Source of the DNA: an uncultured Lachnospiraceae bacterium
GTDB taxonomy: Bacteria; Bacillota; Clostridia; Lachnospirales; Lachnospiraceae
Assembly (NCBI GenBank): GCA_910578115.1
Contig: CAJTPO010000017.1
Span: forward strand, 1 to 64,000
Direction: 5' to 3'
DNA length: 64,000 bases
Part shown: piece by piece, positions 16,021-24,816 of the stretch
Numbering within the stretch: the first letter of the stretch is position 1
Layout of the letters: every line of letters begins with the position of its first letter
The notes under the pieces: generated by a model
The model's database searches: none
What the model saw: only the letters and a program-made list of their open reading frames with translations
What the model was told of the DNA's origin: nothing
Translations under genes and position numbers: made by a program

Positions 16021-16174
16021 AAGCAGAGAATCATAAGAACATGTCCCGGCTTTCCGACGAACAGTGTCAGGAAGAACTGATGAAAGTAGAAAGACTATGG
16101 TGCCGATCTCACAGCTGATCTACAAGGATAAGTACCATATGAAAGCAGACGGGACACAGGTGTCCGGGGAATGA
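16021..16174 (+). pseudogene. Second, decayed copy of the deacetylase 3' end
   Basis: Bases 16021-16089 resemble 14356-14425 (ENHKNMSRLSDEQCQEELMKV) with several changes. Bases from about 16098 to 16171 are almost identical to 14714-14787 (VPISQLIYKDKYHMKADG). About 280 bases in between are missing and the junction is out of frame. This is the relic of a tandem duplicate, separated from the first copy by the Abi region. The natural terminator of the gene follows it at 16193. Confidence 0.8.
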
Positions 16175-16192
16175 AAATGACTGATGAAGCTG

Positions 16193-16225
16193 AAAAATCC
16201 GCATTGTTAAAATGCGGATTTTTTT
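16193..16225 (+). terminator. Terminator after the deacetylase relic
   Basis: AAAAATCCGCAT pairs with ATGCGGATTTTT, followed by further T. It marks the original end of the deacetylase transcript. Confidence 0.85.
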
Positions 16226-16303
16226 GTATACTTGTTATTGGGTCAAACGATTTAGGCATACTGCGGTGCCGGTCCGGAGCGCTGGAAATGAGGACATCAA
16301 AGC

Positions 16304-18076
16304 ATGAAAACGATTTTAAAATACATAAAGCCGTACAATACCTATATACTGTTTACACTGTTTTTGAAATTCGGGGCGTCCATGATGGATCTTTTGATTC
16401 CTTCCCTGCTGGCAAAGATCATAGACGATATCGTGCCGCTCGGGGAGGTGCGTCAGATCTTCCTGTGGGGCGGGGTGATGATCTTATGTGCGGTCATTTC
16501 CGTGACCACCAATGTGCGGGCAAACCGTATGGCGGAGATTTCGGCAGGCGGGATGACGAGACAGCTTCGGCACGATCTTTTTGAGAAGATTACATATCTG
16601 AGCGCCAGGCAGATGAACGAGTTTACGGTGTCCTCGGCGGTATCCAGACTGACTTCCGATACGTACAATGTGAACCGGATGATGGCCAGGATGCAGCGGC
16701 TGGGAGTGCGGGGGCCGATCCTCCTGGCCGGCGGTATTCTGATCACGGTGACGATGGAACCGAAGCTGGCGTCGGTACTGATCGCTTCGCTGCCTTTTAT
16801 CATTGTGATCGTGTGGATCGTCACGAAGCTGAGCATTCCCGTGTATACCGGGCAGCAGAGAGTGCTGGACGGGCTGGTGCGGGTTCTGCAGGAGAATATC
16901 ACAGGTGTGCGGGTGATCAGAGCGCTTTCCCGGACAGACTATGAGCGGGAGCGGTATGACGGCGTCAATGAAGAACTGGCCAGGATAGAGCAGAAGGCCG
17001 GCAGGATATCTTCTGCCAGCGGTCCGGCGACTACCTTGGTGCTGAATCTGGGGCTGACGGCAGTGATCATAACTGGCGCGTATCTGGTGCAGAAGGGAGA
17101 GACGGGGCCGGGGGCGATCATCGCCTTCCTGAGTTATTTTATTTTGATTCTGAATGCCATGCTGGGCATTACGAGGATCTTTGTCATGTGCTCCAAAGGG
17201 ATGGCTTCACTGGGACGGATCAGTGAGGTGCTGGAGGCTCCGGAAGAGATGCAGGTGCAGATCAGATCAGAAGAATCGGACAAGGCCATTGCAGGGGTAT
17301 CGGAGGAAAGCATTCCCCTGGTGGAGTTTCGCGATGTGAGTTTTTCCTATAACGGGAAGGGAGATCATCTGTCTCATATCAGTTTTACACTGAAAAAGGG
17401 GGAAAGTCTGGGGATCATCGGAGCCACCGGCAGCGGCAAGAGCACTATCGTGAATCTGCTTCTGCGATTTTATGATGTGGACAGCGGAAGCATTTGGATC
17501 GGCGGCAGGCGGATTGACACCATTCCCTATCCGGAACTGCGGGCGATGTTTGGGGTGGTATTCCAGAATGATTATCTGATGGCGTCGTCCGTGGAGGAGA
17601 ACATAGACTTTTTCCGGGGACTTGACGGTGCGCAGGTCAGGGAGGCGGCGCGGTATGCCCAGGCGGAAGCGTTTATCCGGGAAAAGGAGGGGGAGATGGA
17701 CGCCCGGATCGCGGTGCGCGGCAATAACCTGAGCGGTGGCCAGAAGCAGCGGATTATGATCGCACGGGCGTTGGCGGCAAAGCCGAGGATCCTGATTCTG
17801 GATGACGCCTCCTCGGCGCTGGATTATAAGACGGATGCGAAGCTGCGAAAGGAGCTGGGTGCTCACTTCCGGAATACGACCACGATCAACATTGCGCAAC
17901 GCGTCAGCACCATTCAGGGGGCAGACCATATTCTTGTGCTGGAGGACGGCGGCTGTATTGGCTACGGGACTCACACGGAACTTCTGGAGCAATGTGCCGA
18001 GTACCGGCTGATCTACGAACTGCAGATGGGGCAGAAGGAGTTTGGCAGCGATACGGCACCGGTAGTGGCAGGATAA
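16304..18076 (+). CDS. ABC exporter half-transporter with degenerate site (TM287-like)
   Basis: A 590-residue fused membrane and ATPase protein. Six membrane helices occupy about residues 10-310; the nucleotide-binding domain has Walker A GATGSGKST (about 373), LSGGQ, and Walker B LILDDASSALD (about 496). The catalytic Glu is replaced by Asp and the switch His by Gln (NIAQRVST). This is the pattern of the inactive-site subunit of heterodimeric exporters such as TM287/288, BmrCD and LmrCD. The partner follows at 18209 with consensus residues. Together they probably export drugs, lipids or peptides; the substrate is unknown. ATG 16304 follows GAGGA by about nine bases. Confidence 0.9.
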   Translation: MKTILKYIKPYNTYILFTLFLKFGASMMDLLIPSLLAKIIDDIVPLGEVRQIFLWGGVMILCAVISVTTNVRANRMAEISAGGMTRQLRHDLFEKITYLSARQMNEFTVSSAVSRLTSDTYNVNRMMARMQRLGVRGPILLAGGILITVTMEPKLASVLIASLPFIIVIVWIVTKLSIPVYTGQQRVLDGLVRVLQENITGVRVIRALSRTDYERERYDGVNEELARIEQKAGRISSASGPATTLVLNLGLTAVIITGAYLVQKGETGPGAIIAFLSYFILILNAMLGITRIFVMCSKGMASLGRISEVLEAPEEMQVQIRSEESDKAIAGVSEESIPLVEFRDVSFSYNGKGDHLSHISFTLKKGESLGIIGATGSGKSTIVNLLLRFYDVDSGSIWIGGRRIDTIPYPELRAMFGVVFQNDYLMASSVEENIDFFRGLDGAQVREAARYAQAEAFIREKEGEMDARIAVRGNNLSGGQKQRIMIARALAAKPRILILDDASSALDYKTDAKLRKELGAHFRNTTTINIAQRVSTIQGADHILVLEDGGCIGYGTHTELLEQCAEYRLIYELQMGQKEFGSDTAPVVAG

Positions 18077-18088
18077 TCAGAGCGTGGC

Positions 18089-18162
18089 AGCGCCGGCGGC
18101 AACAGTACAATGAGAAAGCTATAGCGCCAGCGGCAACAGGACAATGAGAAAGTAACAGCGCA
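18089..18162 (+). repeat. 34-bp tandem repeat between the two ABC genes
   Basis: A 34-base unit beginning AGCGCCGGCGGCAACAG occurs at 18089-18122 and again at 18123-18156 with a few changes, and the first bases of a third unit (AGCGCAGC) follow. It lies in the 132-base spacer between the two exporter subunits. It is not coding in either neighbour's frame. Confidence 0.8.
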
Positions 18163-18208
18163 GCAATACCAACATAAAGCATGATTAAGAAGGAGATTTC
18201 ACTAAATC

Positions 18209-20056
18209 ATGGGGATCATGAGAGACAAGCGGGATAAGAAAAGTGCATACCAGGAGCAGAAAGTCGCTGTCGGATCATCTGCGCCGCAGGACGGTAAGGG
18301 CGGCAGAGCAGGCAGGAAATATCTGCTTCTGCGGTTATGGTGTTATCTGAGCCGGTATCATTTCCTGATCGTGGCGGGTATGACGCTGATGTTTCTGTCC
18401 AATATACTGGCGCTTCTCGGTCCCAGGCTGTCCGGGCGGGCCATCGACGCCATCGGCATTCGTGCCGGCGGTGTGGATTTCGATAAGGTGTTTTACTATA
18501 CGGGCTGGATGGCGGCCTTTTATGTGATCTCGGCCGTACTGTCTTATCTGCTGTCCCTTTTGACGATCCATCTGACGCGAAAGATCATCTACCAGATGCG
18601 CAGGGACGTATTCGAGAACCTGTCCCGGCTGCCGGTGTCCTTTTTTGACGAGTATTCCACGGGTGATATCATCAGCGTCGTCACCTACGATATTGATACG
18701 GTGAACCAGTCGCTTTCCAACGATTTCCTGCAGATTTTACAGAGTGTGATCACGGTGCTCTTTTCTCTGGTGATGATGTTGTCCATCGCGCCGATGATGG
18801 TGCTGATCTTCGTGGTGACGATACCTGTTTCCATGATGCTGACGAAGTTTATCGTCAGCCATTCCCGGCCGCTTTTCCGGATTCGGTCGAAGAAGCTCGG
18901 GGAGTTAAACGGCATGGTGGAGGAGATGATCAACGGGCAGAAGACGATCAGGGCCTATGGCAGGGAGGAGCAGGTAATCGAAGTTTTTGACCGGAAGAAT
19001 GAGGAGGCGGTGGAGGCCAATACCAGGGCGGAGTACTACGGAACGCTGGCCGGTCCGTCCGTGAACTTTATGAATAACACGTCGCTGGCGCTGATCAGCG
19101 TCTTCGGTTCTCTGCTGTATCTGCGGGGCGGCATCGGGATCGGGGATATCTCCTCTTTCGTCCAGTATTCCCGTAAGTTCTCGGGGCCGGTCAATGAGGC
19201 TGCCAATATCATCGGGGAATTCCAGTCTGCTTTTGCGGCGGCGGAGCGGGTATTCCGGCTGATGGACGAGCTGCCGGAGCGGCCGGACGGGGAGAAGGCG
19301 CGGGTGCTGGAGGAGGTTTACGGGGATGTGATCCTGCGGGATGTTTCTTTCGGCTATCAGCCGGAGCAGCAGATCCTGAAGGAATTTAATCTGCATGCGA
19401 AAGCGGGACAGCAGATCGCCATAGTGGGGCCTACCGGTGCAGGAAAAACGACGGTCATCAACCTTTTGATGCGGTTCTATGACATCAGCAAGGGCTGTAT
19501 CCTGCTGGACGGACAGGACGCCTACGATATCAAAAGGGACAGTCTGCGCGGCGCCTACACCATGGTACTGCAGGACGCATGGCTTTTCCACGGGACAATC
19601 TATGAAAATCTTGTCTACGGCAGGGAAAATATCACCATGGAAGAGGTGGAAAAGGCGGCCAGAGCGGCCATGATCTACTCCTATATCAAAAAGCTGCCGG
19701 AAGGCTTTCAGACGCAGCTTTCCGACAACGGGGTGCATATTTCCAAGGGCCAGAGGCAGCTTCTGACCATCGCACGGGCGATGCTTTCCGATGCCCGGAT
19801 GCTGATTCTGGATGAGGCGACTTCCAATGTGGACACCAGGACGGAGATGCAGATCCAGAAAGCCATGCGGAGCCTGATGGCGGACAAGACGTGCTTCGTG
19901 ATCGCCCACAGGCTTTCCACAATCCGTCATGCGGATTTGATTCTGGTGGTAAAGGATGGCCGTATTGCCGAGCAGGGCAGCCACGAGGAACTGATGAGGA
20001 AACGCGGGGAGTATTTTCAGATGCAGCAGGCCCAGTTTGAAGGGGCGTTTGAGTAA
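18209..20056 (+). CDS. ABC exporter half-transporter with active site (TM288-like)
   Basis: A 615-residue partner of the preceding gene. A charged N-terminal tail precedes six membrane helices (about 45-330). The ATPase has Walker A GPTGAGKTT (about 407), signature ISKGQ, Walker B MLILDEATSNVD with the catalytic Glu, and the switch His in VIAHRLST. The unusual signature (ISKGQ, not LSGGQ) faces the degenerate site of the partner, as expected in heterodimers. ATG 18209 follows AGGAG by 13 bases; ATG 18218 is an alternative. A terminator follows. Confidence 0.9.
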   Translation: MGIMRDKRDKKSAYQEQKVAVGSSAPQDGKGGRAGRKYLLLRLWCYLSRYHFLIVAGMTLMFLSNILALLGPRLSGRAIDAIGIRAGGVDFDKVFYYTGWMAAFYVISAVLSYLLSLLTIHLTRKIIYQMRRDVFENLSRLPVSFFDEYSTGDIISVVTYDIDTVNQSLSNDFLQILQSVITVLFSLVMMLSIAPMMVLIFVVTIPVSMMLTKFIVSHSRPLFRIRSKKLGELNGMVEEMINGQKTIRAYGREEQVIEVFDRKNEEAVEANTRAEYYGTLAGPSVNFMNNTSLALISVFGSLLYLRGGIGIGDISSFVQYSRKFSGPVNEAANIIGEFQSAFAAAERVFRLMDELPERPDGEKARVLEEVYGDVILRDVSFGYQPEQQILKEFNLHAKAGQQIAIVGPTGAGKTTVINLLMRFYDISKGCILLDGQDAYDIKRDSLRGAYTMVLQDAWLFHGTIYENLVYGRENITMEEVEKAARAAMIYSYIKKLPEGFQTQLSDNGVHISKGQRQLLTIARAMLSDARMLILDEATSNVDTRTEMQIQKAMRSLMADKTCFVIAHRLSTIRHADLILVVKDGRIAEQGSHEELMRKRGEYFQMQQAQFEGAFE

Positions 20057-20091
20057 ATACAGTACCCCCATAACAAAGTTCTGTATAAAGA

Positions 20092-20120
20092 TGTCAGGGA
20101 AAAACGCCCTGGCATTTTTT
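20092..20120 (+). terminator. Terminator of the ABC exporter operon
   Basis: TGTCAGGG pairs with CCCTGGCA (one G-U pair), followed by TTTTTT. Confidence 0.8.
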
Positions 20121-20253
20121 AATTTAAGAAACTTCTGTCAATGAGACACACTTCACGCACGAAATAAACAGCAAGCCTGCCAGGGTGGCGGCACTCCGGC
20201 AGCCTGTGGGTATAGATATATGCAAAGAAAAATCTATTATGGAGGAAATGCAA

Positions 20254-20484
20254 ATGAATGAACTGTATGCGATTATGAGAGAACTGTTGGAGGTTGAATA
20301 CAACCAGAAAGCATTGCTGTATATTATGGAGAGGCTTGAGGAGGCATATGGGGGAGCAGAACAGGAAGATCCTGGGCTGGCGGTCAGTGGCGTCAGATAT
20401 TATCTGACAGTTCTGCACAGAGATCTGGGGATTACGATCAACAGACTGGATGCCTATATGGCGGAGCGGGCCGGGGAACAGTAA
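20254..20484 (+). CDS. Small conserved-looking helical protein
   Basis: A 76-residue acidic, helical protein (MNELYAIMRELLEVEYNQKA at the start, VRYYLTVLHRDLGITINRL later). Start ATG 20254 is eight bases after GGAGG; ATG 20239 overlaps that site. No domain is recognised. It stands alone between the exporter terminator and the XRE gene. The leader CTATTATGGAGGAAATGCAA is simple. Function unknown. Confidence 0.6.
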   Translation: MNELYAIMRELLEVEYNQKALLYIMERLEEAYGGAEQEDPGLAVSGVRYYLTVLHRDLGITINRLDAYMAERAGEQ

Positions 20485-20596
20485 AGTGTATGAAAGCCTG
20501 TCAGGACTGTGCCCTTGCGGTGCTGACCATACGGGAAGCAAAAGCTATCATGGAGGCGAAAGTGGGAATTTGAATGGAGAAGGACATTTATTATAG

Positions 20597-20642
20597 AAAA
20601 AAAGCAACGGTATTTATCTGATCAAACGATAGATACCGTTGC
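20597..20642 (-). terminator. Terminator of the XRE gene
   Basis: GCAACGGTAT pairs with ATACCGTTGC and is followed on the minus strand by TTTTTTT. It starts right at the XRE stop codon. Confidence 0.8.
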
Positions 20643-20867
20643 CTATTTTACAGGATATGCAGTTGGAATATTGCTTGCACCTGTGATGTAATCCATTGAC
20701 ACATTATAGAATCTGGCCAGAATCAAGAGACTGTCAACAGGAATTCTTGTCTTGCCGCTTTCATAATCCGCATAGGTTCGCTGGCCTATGTGCAGCAGGT
20801 CTGCAATCTTCTGCTGTGTCAAAGAATTGTCTTCCCGGATTGCTCTAATTCGCTCATTATATCTCAT
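20643..20867 (-). CDS. XRE family HTH regulator
   Basis: A 74-residue single-domain Cro/C1-type DNA-binding protein: IRAIREDNSLTQQKIADLLHI, then the recognition helix GQRTYADYESGKTRI, then LARFYNVSMDYITG. ATG 20867 has GGAG nine bases upstream; a longer GTG start at 20888 is less likely. It is divergent from the surface-glycan operon. Palindromes TAGAG-N7-CTCTA lie in and after the operon promoter, and a half site (20918-20926) lies in front of this gene. This makes it the likely repressor of the operon and of itself. Confidence 0.85.
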   Translation of the reverse strand: MRYNERIRAIREDNSLTQQKIADLLHIGQRTYADYESGKTRIPVDSLLILARFYNVSMDYITGASNIPTAYPVK

Positions 20868-20926
20868 TACCCTGCTCTCCAATGTCACCTGTGACTACAA
20901 TTTGAAAGTAATGGATAATAGCTCTA

Positions 20927-20958
20927 CCTTATACTGAACTATTAGTTTCAGTATAAGG
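20927..20958. promoter_or_regulatory. Large palindrome between XRE gene and glycan operon
   Basis: CCTTATACTGAA (20927-20938) is repeated inverted at 20947-20958. There is no T run, so an operator or a cruciform-type site is more likely than a terminator. It differs in sequence from the TAGAG sites, so a second regulator may act here. Confidence 0.5.
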
Positions 20959-20974
20959 GATTACAATAAAAGTA

Positions 20975-21035
20975 TTGACAAATAGAGCTATAAACTCTAA
21001 ACTAACTATGTTGGATGATAGAGTTTATAACTCTA
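20975..21035 (+). promoter_or_regulatory. Glycan operon promoter with two TAGAG palindromes
   Basis: TTGACA (20975-20980), 17 bases, TAAACT (20998-21003). A 17-bp near-palindrome TAGAGCTATAAACTCTA fills the spacer (20983-20999), and a perfect one, TAGAGTTTATAACTCTA, follows at 21019-21035. A protein bound to the first would block RNA polymerase. The divergent XRE protein is the obvious candidate. Confidence 0.7.
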
Positions 21036-21104
21036 ACATGGTACAGTATGTGCATTTTAGTTTTTTTTATACGTAGGCACGCAGAGATGAAAAGAGGAAT
21101 TATG

Positions 21105-22034
21105 ATGCCTGTAAGGTATGCAATTGTAATTGTGACATATAACAGGGTACGATTGCTGCGTGAATGTATTGCACATGCAGAAGCGCAGACGGTTCGAGCG
21201 CACAGCATAATCGTAGTAGATAATGCATCTACAGATGATACGGCGGCATATCTGGGAGAGCTGGATCGTGTAAGTAATATAGAGATGATCAGACTGCAGC
21301 AGAACATCGGAGGTGCAGGAGGATTTGCAAAAGGCATGGAGCGTGCACTGCAGAAACATGTGGATTGTGTGCTGTTGATCGATGATGATGCAATGATCGA
21401 GAAGGAGTATATGGAGAAGATCCTGACAGCCAGAGAGCATTGCCCGCAGTACAGAGCTTTTGCAGGGACGGTGGAGAAGAACGAAAGGATTGATACTTTC
21501 CATCGGAGAGATCTGCTAAGAGCCGGACTATTATCGAAAAATGTACCGGCGCAGAAGTATTGCCAAAGCAGATTTGAGTGTGATATCGCCTCTTTTTGCG
21601 GAATGGTGGTGGACAGCGAACTTATCAGGAAGATTGGATTGCCGCATGAGGAGTATTTTATCTGTTATGACGATACGGAGTATTCCCTGAGAATCAGTCG
21701 GTACAGTAGATTTCTGGTAATCGCGGATGCTGTATTAGATCACAAAAGTGAGATACATGTGCAAAGCTGTCCGAGAAGATATGACTGGAAGGATTACTAT
21801 GCCATCAGGAATAGAATTCTGATGGTAAAAGAGCACGGAAATATTGTGGATGAAGCAGTCAATTTCCTGGATGTCCTTGTACATTCTGTTTTCAGAAACT
21901 GGCTGTTCGGGCTGATCAGGCTTGATCATTACGATTGGAAATATGAACGAAGTCTGGTGAAGGCTGCGATCAAGGACTCTGGTGGAGCGAAACCTGTAGC
22001 AGGAAAGGTATCTGGAAGTGTATATGTTAAATAG
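21105..22034 (+). CDS. GT2 family glycosyltransferase
   Basis: A 309-residue GT-A enzyme. It begins VRYAIVIVTYNRVRLLRECI, with VVDNASTDDT (residues about 40-50), NIGGAGGFAKGM, and LLIDDDAMIE as the DXD metal motif, followed by CGMVVDSELI and a C-terminal region with CPRRYDWKDYYAIRNRI, typical of rhamnosyl- or galactofuranosyl-type transferases. It should add a sugar to a lipid-linked glycan on the cytoplasmic face. AGAGGA lies six bases before ATG 21105; ATG 21102 and 21087 are alternatives. It is the first gene of the long glycan operon and overlaps the next. Confidence 0.85.
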   Translation: MPVRYAIVIVTYNRVRLLRECIAHAEAQTVRAHSIIVVDNASTDDTAAYLGELDRVSNIEMIRLQQNIGGAGGFAKGMERALQKHVDCVLLIDDDAMIEKEYMEKILTAREHCPQYRAFAGTVEKNERIDTFHRRDLLRAGLLSKNVPAQKYCQSRFECDIASFCGMVVDSELIRKIGLPHEEYFICYDDTEYSLRISRYSRFLVIADAVLDHKSEIHVQSCPRRYDWKDYYAIRNRILMVKEHGNIVDEAVNFLDVLVHSVFRNWLFGLIRLDHYDWKYERSLVKAAIKDSGGAKPVAGKVSGSVYVK

Positions 22035-23112
22035 TCTGATTATGATAATCCCTACCCTGACAGGCCTGTTTATGCATAATTATTTCTGTCATGGAAGAAT
22101 GTCCGCATTAAGGCGAACAGGTCTTCTGTTTGTGTATGGAGTACTGGTAAGTTGTTCTATGTCCGTCATTGCGCGGACCAGAGGAATCAAAGGTATTGGC
22201 ATAGCCTATATGACTCTCTCCCATAAAATAGAGTTTACGCTTTTAGGCTGTGTCATGTCCTTTGGTATGGCGCTGGGACTGTGCATTGTTATAGAAAAGA
22301 ATGTCACAATTAAAAAATTCAAGATGTATTTGAGCAGATTTTTCTGTGATATCCGTAAATATTTTAAATATGCAGTGAAATCAGCAAAGGCTGATCTTCG
22401 TTCGGAAGTGGCAAATGCGTATTTGGACTGGCTCTGGTGGTTGATAGAGCCGTTTTGTATGATGCTGATCTATACGTTGATCTTTGGAGTGGTTTTTAAT
22501 GCTTCGGAACCTTTTTTTCCGATCTTTATTTTTTCAGGGTTGGCTATGTGGACCTTCTTTTCCAGAGGAATGAATATCAGCGTCAATATAGTCAGAAGCA
22601 ATAAGAGTATTATTTCAAAGATATATCTGCCCAAGTTTATCCTGTATTTTGCCCGCATGCTTGTGAATGGATTCAAAATGCTGGTTTCTTTTGCAATCGT
22701 AGTGATAATGTTGATCGTTTTTAAGGTTCCGGTCAGCTTAAAAGTATTGTATATTTTGCCCGTCATGCTCGTTTTTTTCTTATTTACATTCGGAATGGGC
22801 AGTATTTTGATGCATTTTGGCGTGTATGTCAATGATCTGTCTTATATTGTGGGGATTGTTTTGAGTATGCTCATGTATTTTACGGGGACGTTTTACGCGG
22901 TAGGTAAACGGATACCGGCTCCCTTCGGAGAACTGCTGGAGCAGTTTAATCCGGTGGCCTATTGTATTGCATCCATGAGAAATGCAGTGCTGTATAATAC
23001 AAGCCCGCAGGTGGATCTGCTGATCATGTGGGGACTTGTATCAATAATGTTATCGGCAATTGGAGTGTATACAATTTACCGTAATGAAAATGCCTATGTG
23101 AAGGTGATCTGA
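22024..23112 (+). CDS. ABC-2 type polysaccharide/teichoic acid export permease
   Basis: A membrane protein of 362 residues. The C-terminal two thirds is an ABC2_membrane permease of the TagG/RfbA type (DLRSEVANAYLDWLWWLIEP, then LFTFGMGSILMHFGVYVNDL and FNPVAYCIASMRNAVLYN). The first about 105 residues add three extra hydrophobic segments not found in ordinary TagG proteins. It should form the channel exporting the completed glycan with the ATPase encoded next. The start overlaps the GT2 end; ATG 22018 is also in frame. The stop overlaps the next start (TGATG). Confidence 0.85.
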   Translation: MLNSLIMIIPTLTGLFMHNYFCHGRMSALRRTGLLFVYGVLVSCSMSVIARTRGIKGIGIAYMTLSHKIEFTLLGCVMSFGMALGLCIVIEKNVTIKKFKMYLSRFFCDIRKYFKYAVKSAKADLRSEVANAYLDWLWWLIEPFCMMLIYTLIFGVVFNASEPFFPIFIFSGLAMWTFFSRGMNISVNIVRSNKSIISKIYLPKFILYFARMLVNGFKMLVSFAIVVIMLIVFKVPVSLKVLYILPVMLVFFLFTFGMGSILMHFGVYVNDLSYIVGIVLSMLMYFTGTFYAVGKRIPAPFGELLEQFNPVAYCIASMRNAVLYNTSPQVDLLIMWGLVSIMLSAIGVYTIYRNENAYVKVI

Positions 23113-23846
23113 TGGAACACAGAGAAACAGCGATCGAAGTAAAAAATGTATGTATCAATTACAGGATCATGAAAAATGTCACGGTACGACACAATTTGTT
23201 TCAGAGACATTCCCGTGAAGAAACATTTGAAGCAGTCAAGAATGTATCATTTACTGTGGAAAAAGGCGGAATACTCGGAGTGATCGGGAAAAACGGAAGT
23301 GGTAAATCCACACTGCTTCGGGCGATTGCAGGCGTTTTTTCACCCAACAGCGGCAGTATTGATCTGAAAGGACACACGGTATCTCTGATGGCGTTGGGAG
23401 TCGGTTTTAAAGAAAATCTTACAGGTCGGGATAATATTTCCCTGTCGGGAATGCTCCTGGGATTTCGAGAGGACCAGATACAGGATAAAATGCAGGATAT
23501 TATTGATTTTGCGGAGATTGGTGATTTTATTGACAGGCCGGTCAGGACATACTCCAGCGGTATGCATTCGAAACTTGCATTTGCGATCACGGCAATGCTG
23601 GAAACGGATATCATGCTGGTGGATGAAGTGCTCAGTGTTGGGGATGAGCGATTCAAAAAGAAAAGTCTTGGCAAGATGAAAGAATTGATAACGGACAGGA
23701 ACAGAACGGTTATCATTGTCTCGCATAATATTGATACGCTGAGAAGCTTATGTGATGAGGTAATGTGGATTCATGACGGGGAACTCAAGGAGATGGGAAG
23801 GCCCGCAGAAGTATTGGAACACTATGTGGAGTTTATGAATCATTAG
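23112..23846 (+). CDS. Polysaccharide/teichoic acid ABC exporter ATPase
   Basis: A 244-residue ATPase of the TagH/RfbB class. Walker A GKNGSGKST (about 61-69), a Q-loop region in VSLMALGVGFKENLTGRDNI, the shortened signature YSSGMHSKLAF, Walker B IMLVDEVLSVGD and switch His in IIVSHNIDTL. It has no C-terminal carbohydrate-binding extension, so substrate selection probably lies in the permease. Its start overlaps the permease stop, ensuring equal production. Confidence 0.9.
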   Translation: MEHRETAIEVKNVCINYRIMKNVTVRHNLFQRHSREETFEAVKNVSFTVEKGGILGVIGKNGSGKSTLLRAIAGVFSPNSGSIDLKGHTVSLMALGVGFKENLTGRDNISLSGMLLGFREDQIQDKMQDIIDFAEIGDFIDRPVRTYSSGMHSKLAFAITAMLETDIMLVDEVLSVGDERFKKKSLGKMKELITDRNRTVIIVSHNIDTLRSLCDEVMWIHDGELKEMGRPAEVLEHYVEFMNH

Positions 23847-23865
23847 CAGAAGTGTTGTGGAGATT

Positions 23866-24816
23866 ATGAATACAGAGGGTGAGACTTTATTTCAGGATTC
23901 ATTTGCGCAGCCTGAAATCAGGTGTGGGTACTATGTATCTGATAGTATGAAAAAAGTATGGGCAATCGAGCTGGATCTTATAAGGAAATTTGTGGAGGTT
24001 TGCGATAAGCATGGACTCCGCTATTTTATGGATGGCGGAACGCTTCTGGGGGCAGTGCGGCATCAGGGCTTTATTCCGTGGGATGATGATGCGGATATGA
24101 TCATGCCACGGGAAGATTATAATAAACTTTGGAATGTTGCGGCGGAAGAATTTAAAGAACCTTACTTTTTTCAAACGACGCTCTCAGAAGATCGGTTTTT
24201 TCGTACACATGCGCAACTCAGGAACAGTCTGACAACAGGGTTTGTTGAAGAAGACAGGGAGAAGGATATCAATAAAGGAATTTACATTGATATTTTTGTG
24301 CTGGATAATATCCCGGATGGCTTTTTTAAGAAACAATGGTGGAGGATAAAAATAGAGCTGGAAAAGAAGATTCTGTCTTTTCAATATGATCGAAAGTATA
24401 ACACATTGTCTTTAAGAGGGAAATTATTCTATTGTTTTGTACATTTCTTTTTTGCAACAATTCCTTTTAAAAAATTTTTTGAAAGATTTAATTTGAAAAC
24501 ATTGGGAAGATACATGAATGTACGGACAGAGTACGTAGGGGATGTAACGTTGGACTGGCGAACGAATGTGCAGTGGCCGTCTGCATGGTTTGAAGACTAT
24601 GTTTACCTGCCATTTGAAACTCTTATGCTGAGGGCGCCAATCTTCTATGAGGATGTGTTGAGCAAACAGTATGGTGATTACAGAAAACTGCCGGAAGACG
24701 TTTCAGCCCCTGGTTTAAGATCGCACGGGAGCGTAGTTTTCGAACCGGATGTACCGTATAAAGAATATTTGAAAGAAACGGCAGATAACAAACAGAAAGG
24801 CAGGTATGCGTTATGA
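23866..24816 (+). CDS. LicD family phosphotransferase
   Basis: A 316-residue LicD protein. The nucleotidyltransferase-like core is clear: YFMDGGTLLGAVRHQGFIPW followed by DDDADMIMPREDY (residues about 47-80), and downstream KGIYIDIFVLDNIPDG. LicD enzymes transfer phosphocholine or related phospho-alcohols onto cell-surface sugars; here the cytidylyltransferase next door could supply the CDP-activated donor. ATG 23866 has GGAG very close; a GTG at 23857 is in frame. It overlaps the next gene by four bases. Confidence 0.88.
   Translation: MNTEGETLFQDSFAQPEIRCGYYVSDSMKKVWAIELDLIRKFVEVCDKHGLRYFMDGGTLLGAVRHQGFIPWDDDADMIMPREDYNKLWNVAAEEFKEPYFFQTTLSEDRFFRTHAQLRNSLTTGFVEEDREKDINKGIYIDIFVLDNIPDGFFKKQWWRIKIELEKKILSFQYDRKYNTLSLRGKLFYCFVHFFFATIPFKKFFERFNLKTLGRYMNVRTEYVGDVTLDWRTNVQWPSAWFEDYVYLPFETLMLRAPIFYEDVLSKQYGDYRKLPEDVSAPGLRSHGSVVFEPDVPYKEYLKETADNKQKGRYAL

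Noticed and set aside
16171..16584. Frame starting MKMTDEAEKSALLK before the ABC exporter
   Set aside because: It runs through a clear terminator and then out of frame into the ABC gene.
18905..20071. A 388-codon open frame on the minus strand
   Set aside because: It lies wholly opposite the ABC exporter ATPase gene, has a His/Arg-rich composition typical of an antisense shadow and no ribosome site.
20489..20572. 27-codon ORF (MKACQDCALAV...)
   Set aside because: Only a poor ribosome site 12 bases upstream and no recognisable feature; chance cannot be excluded.
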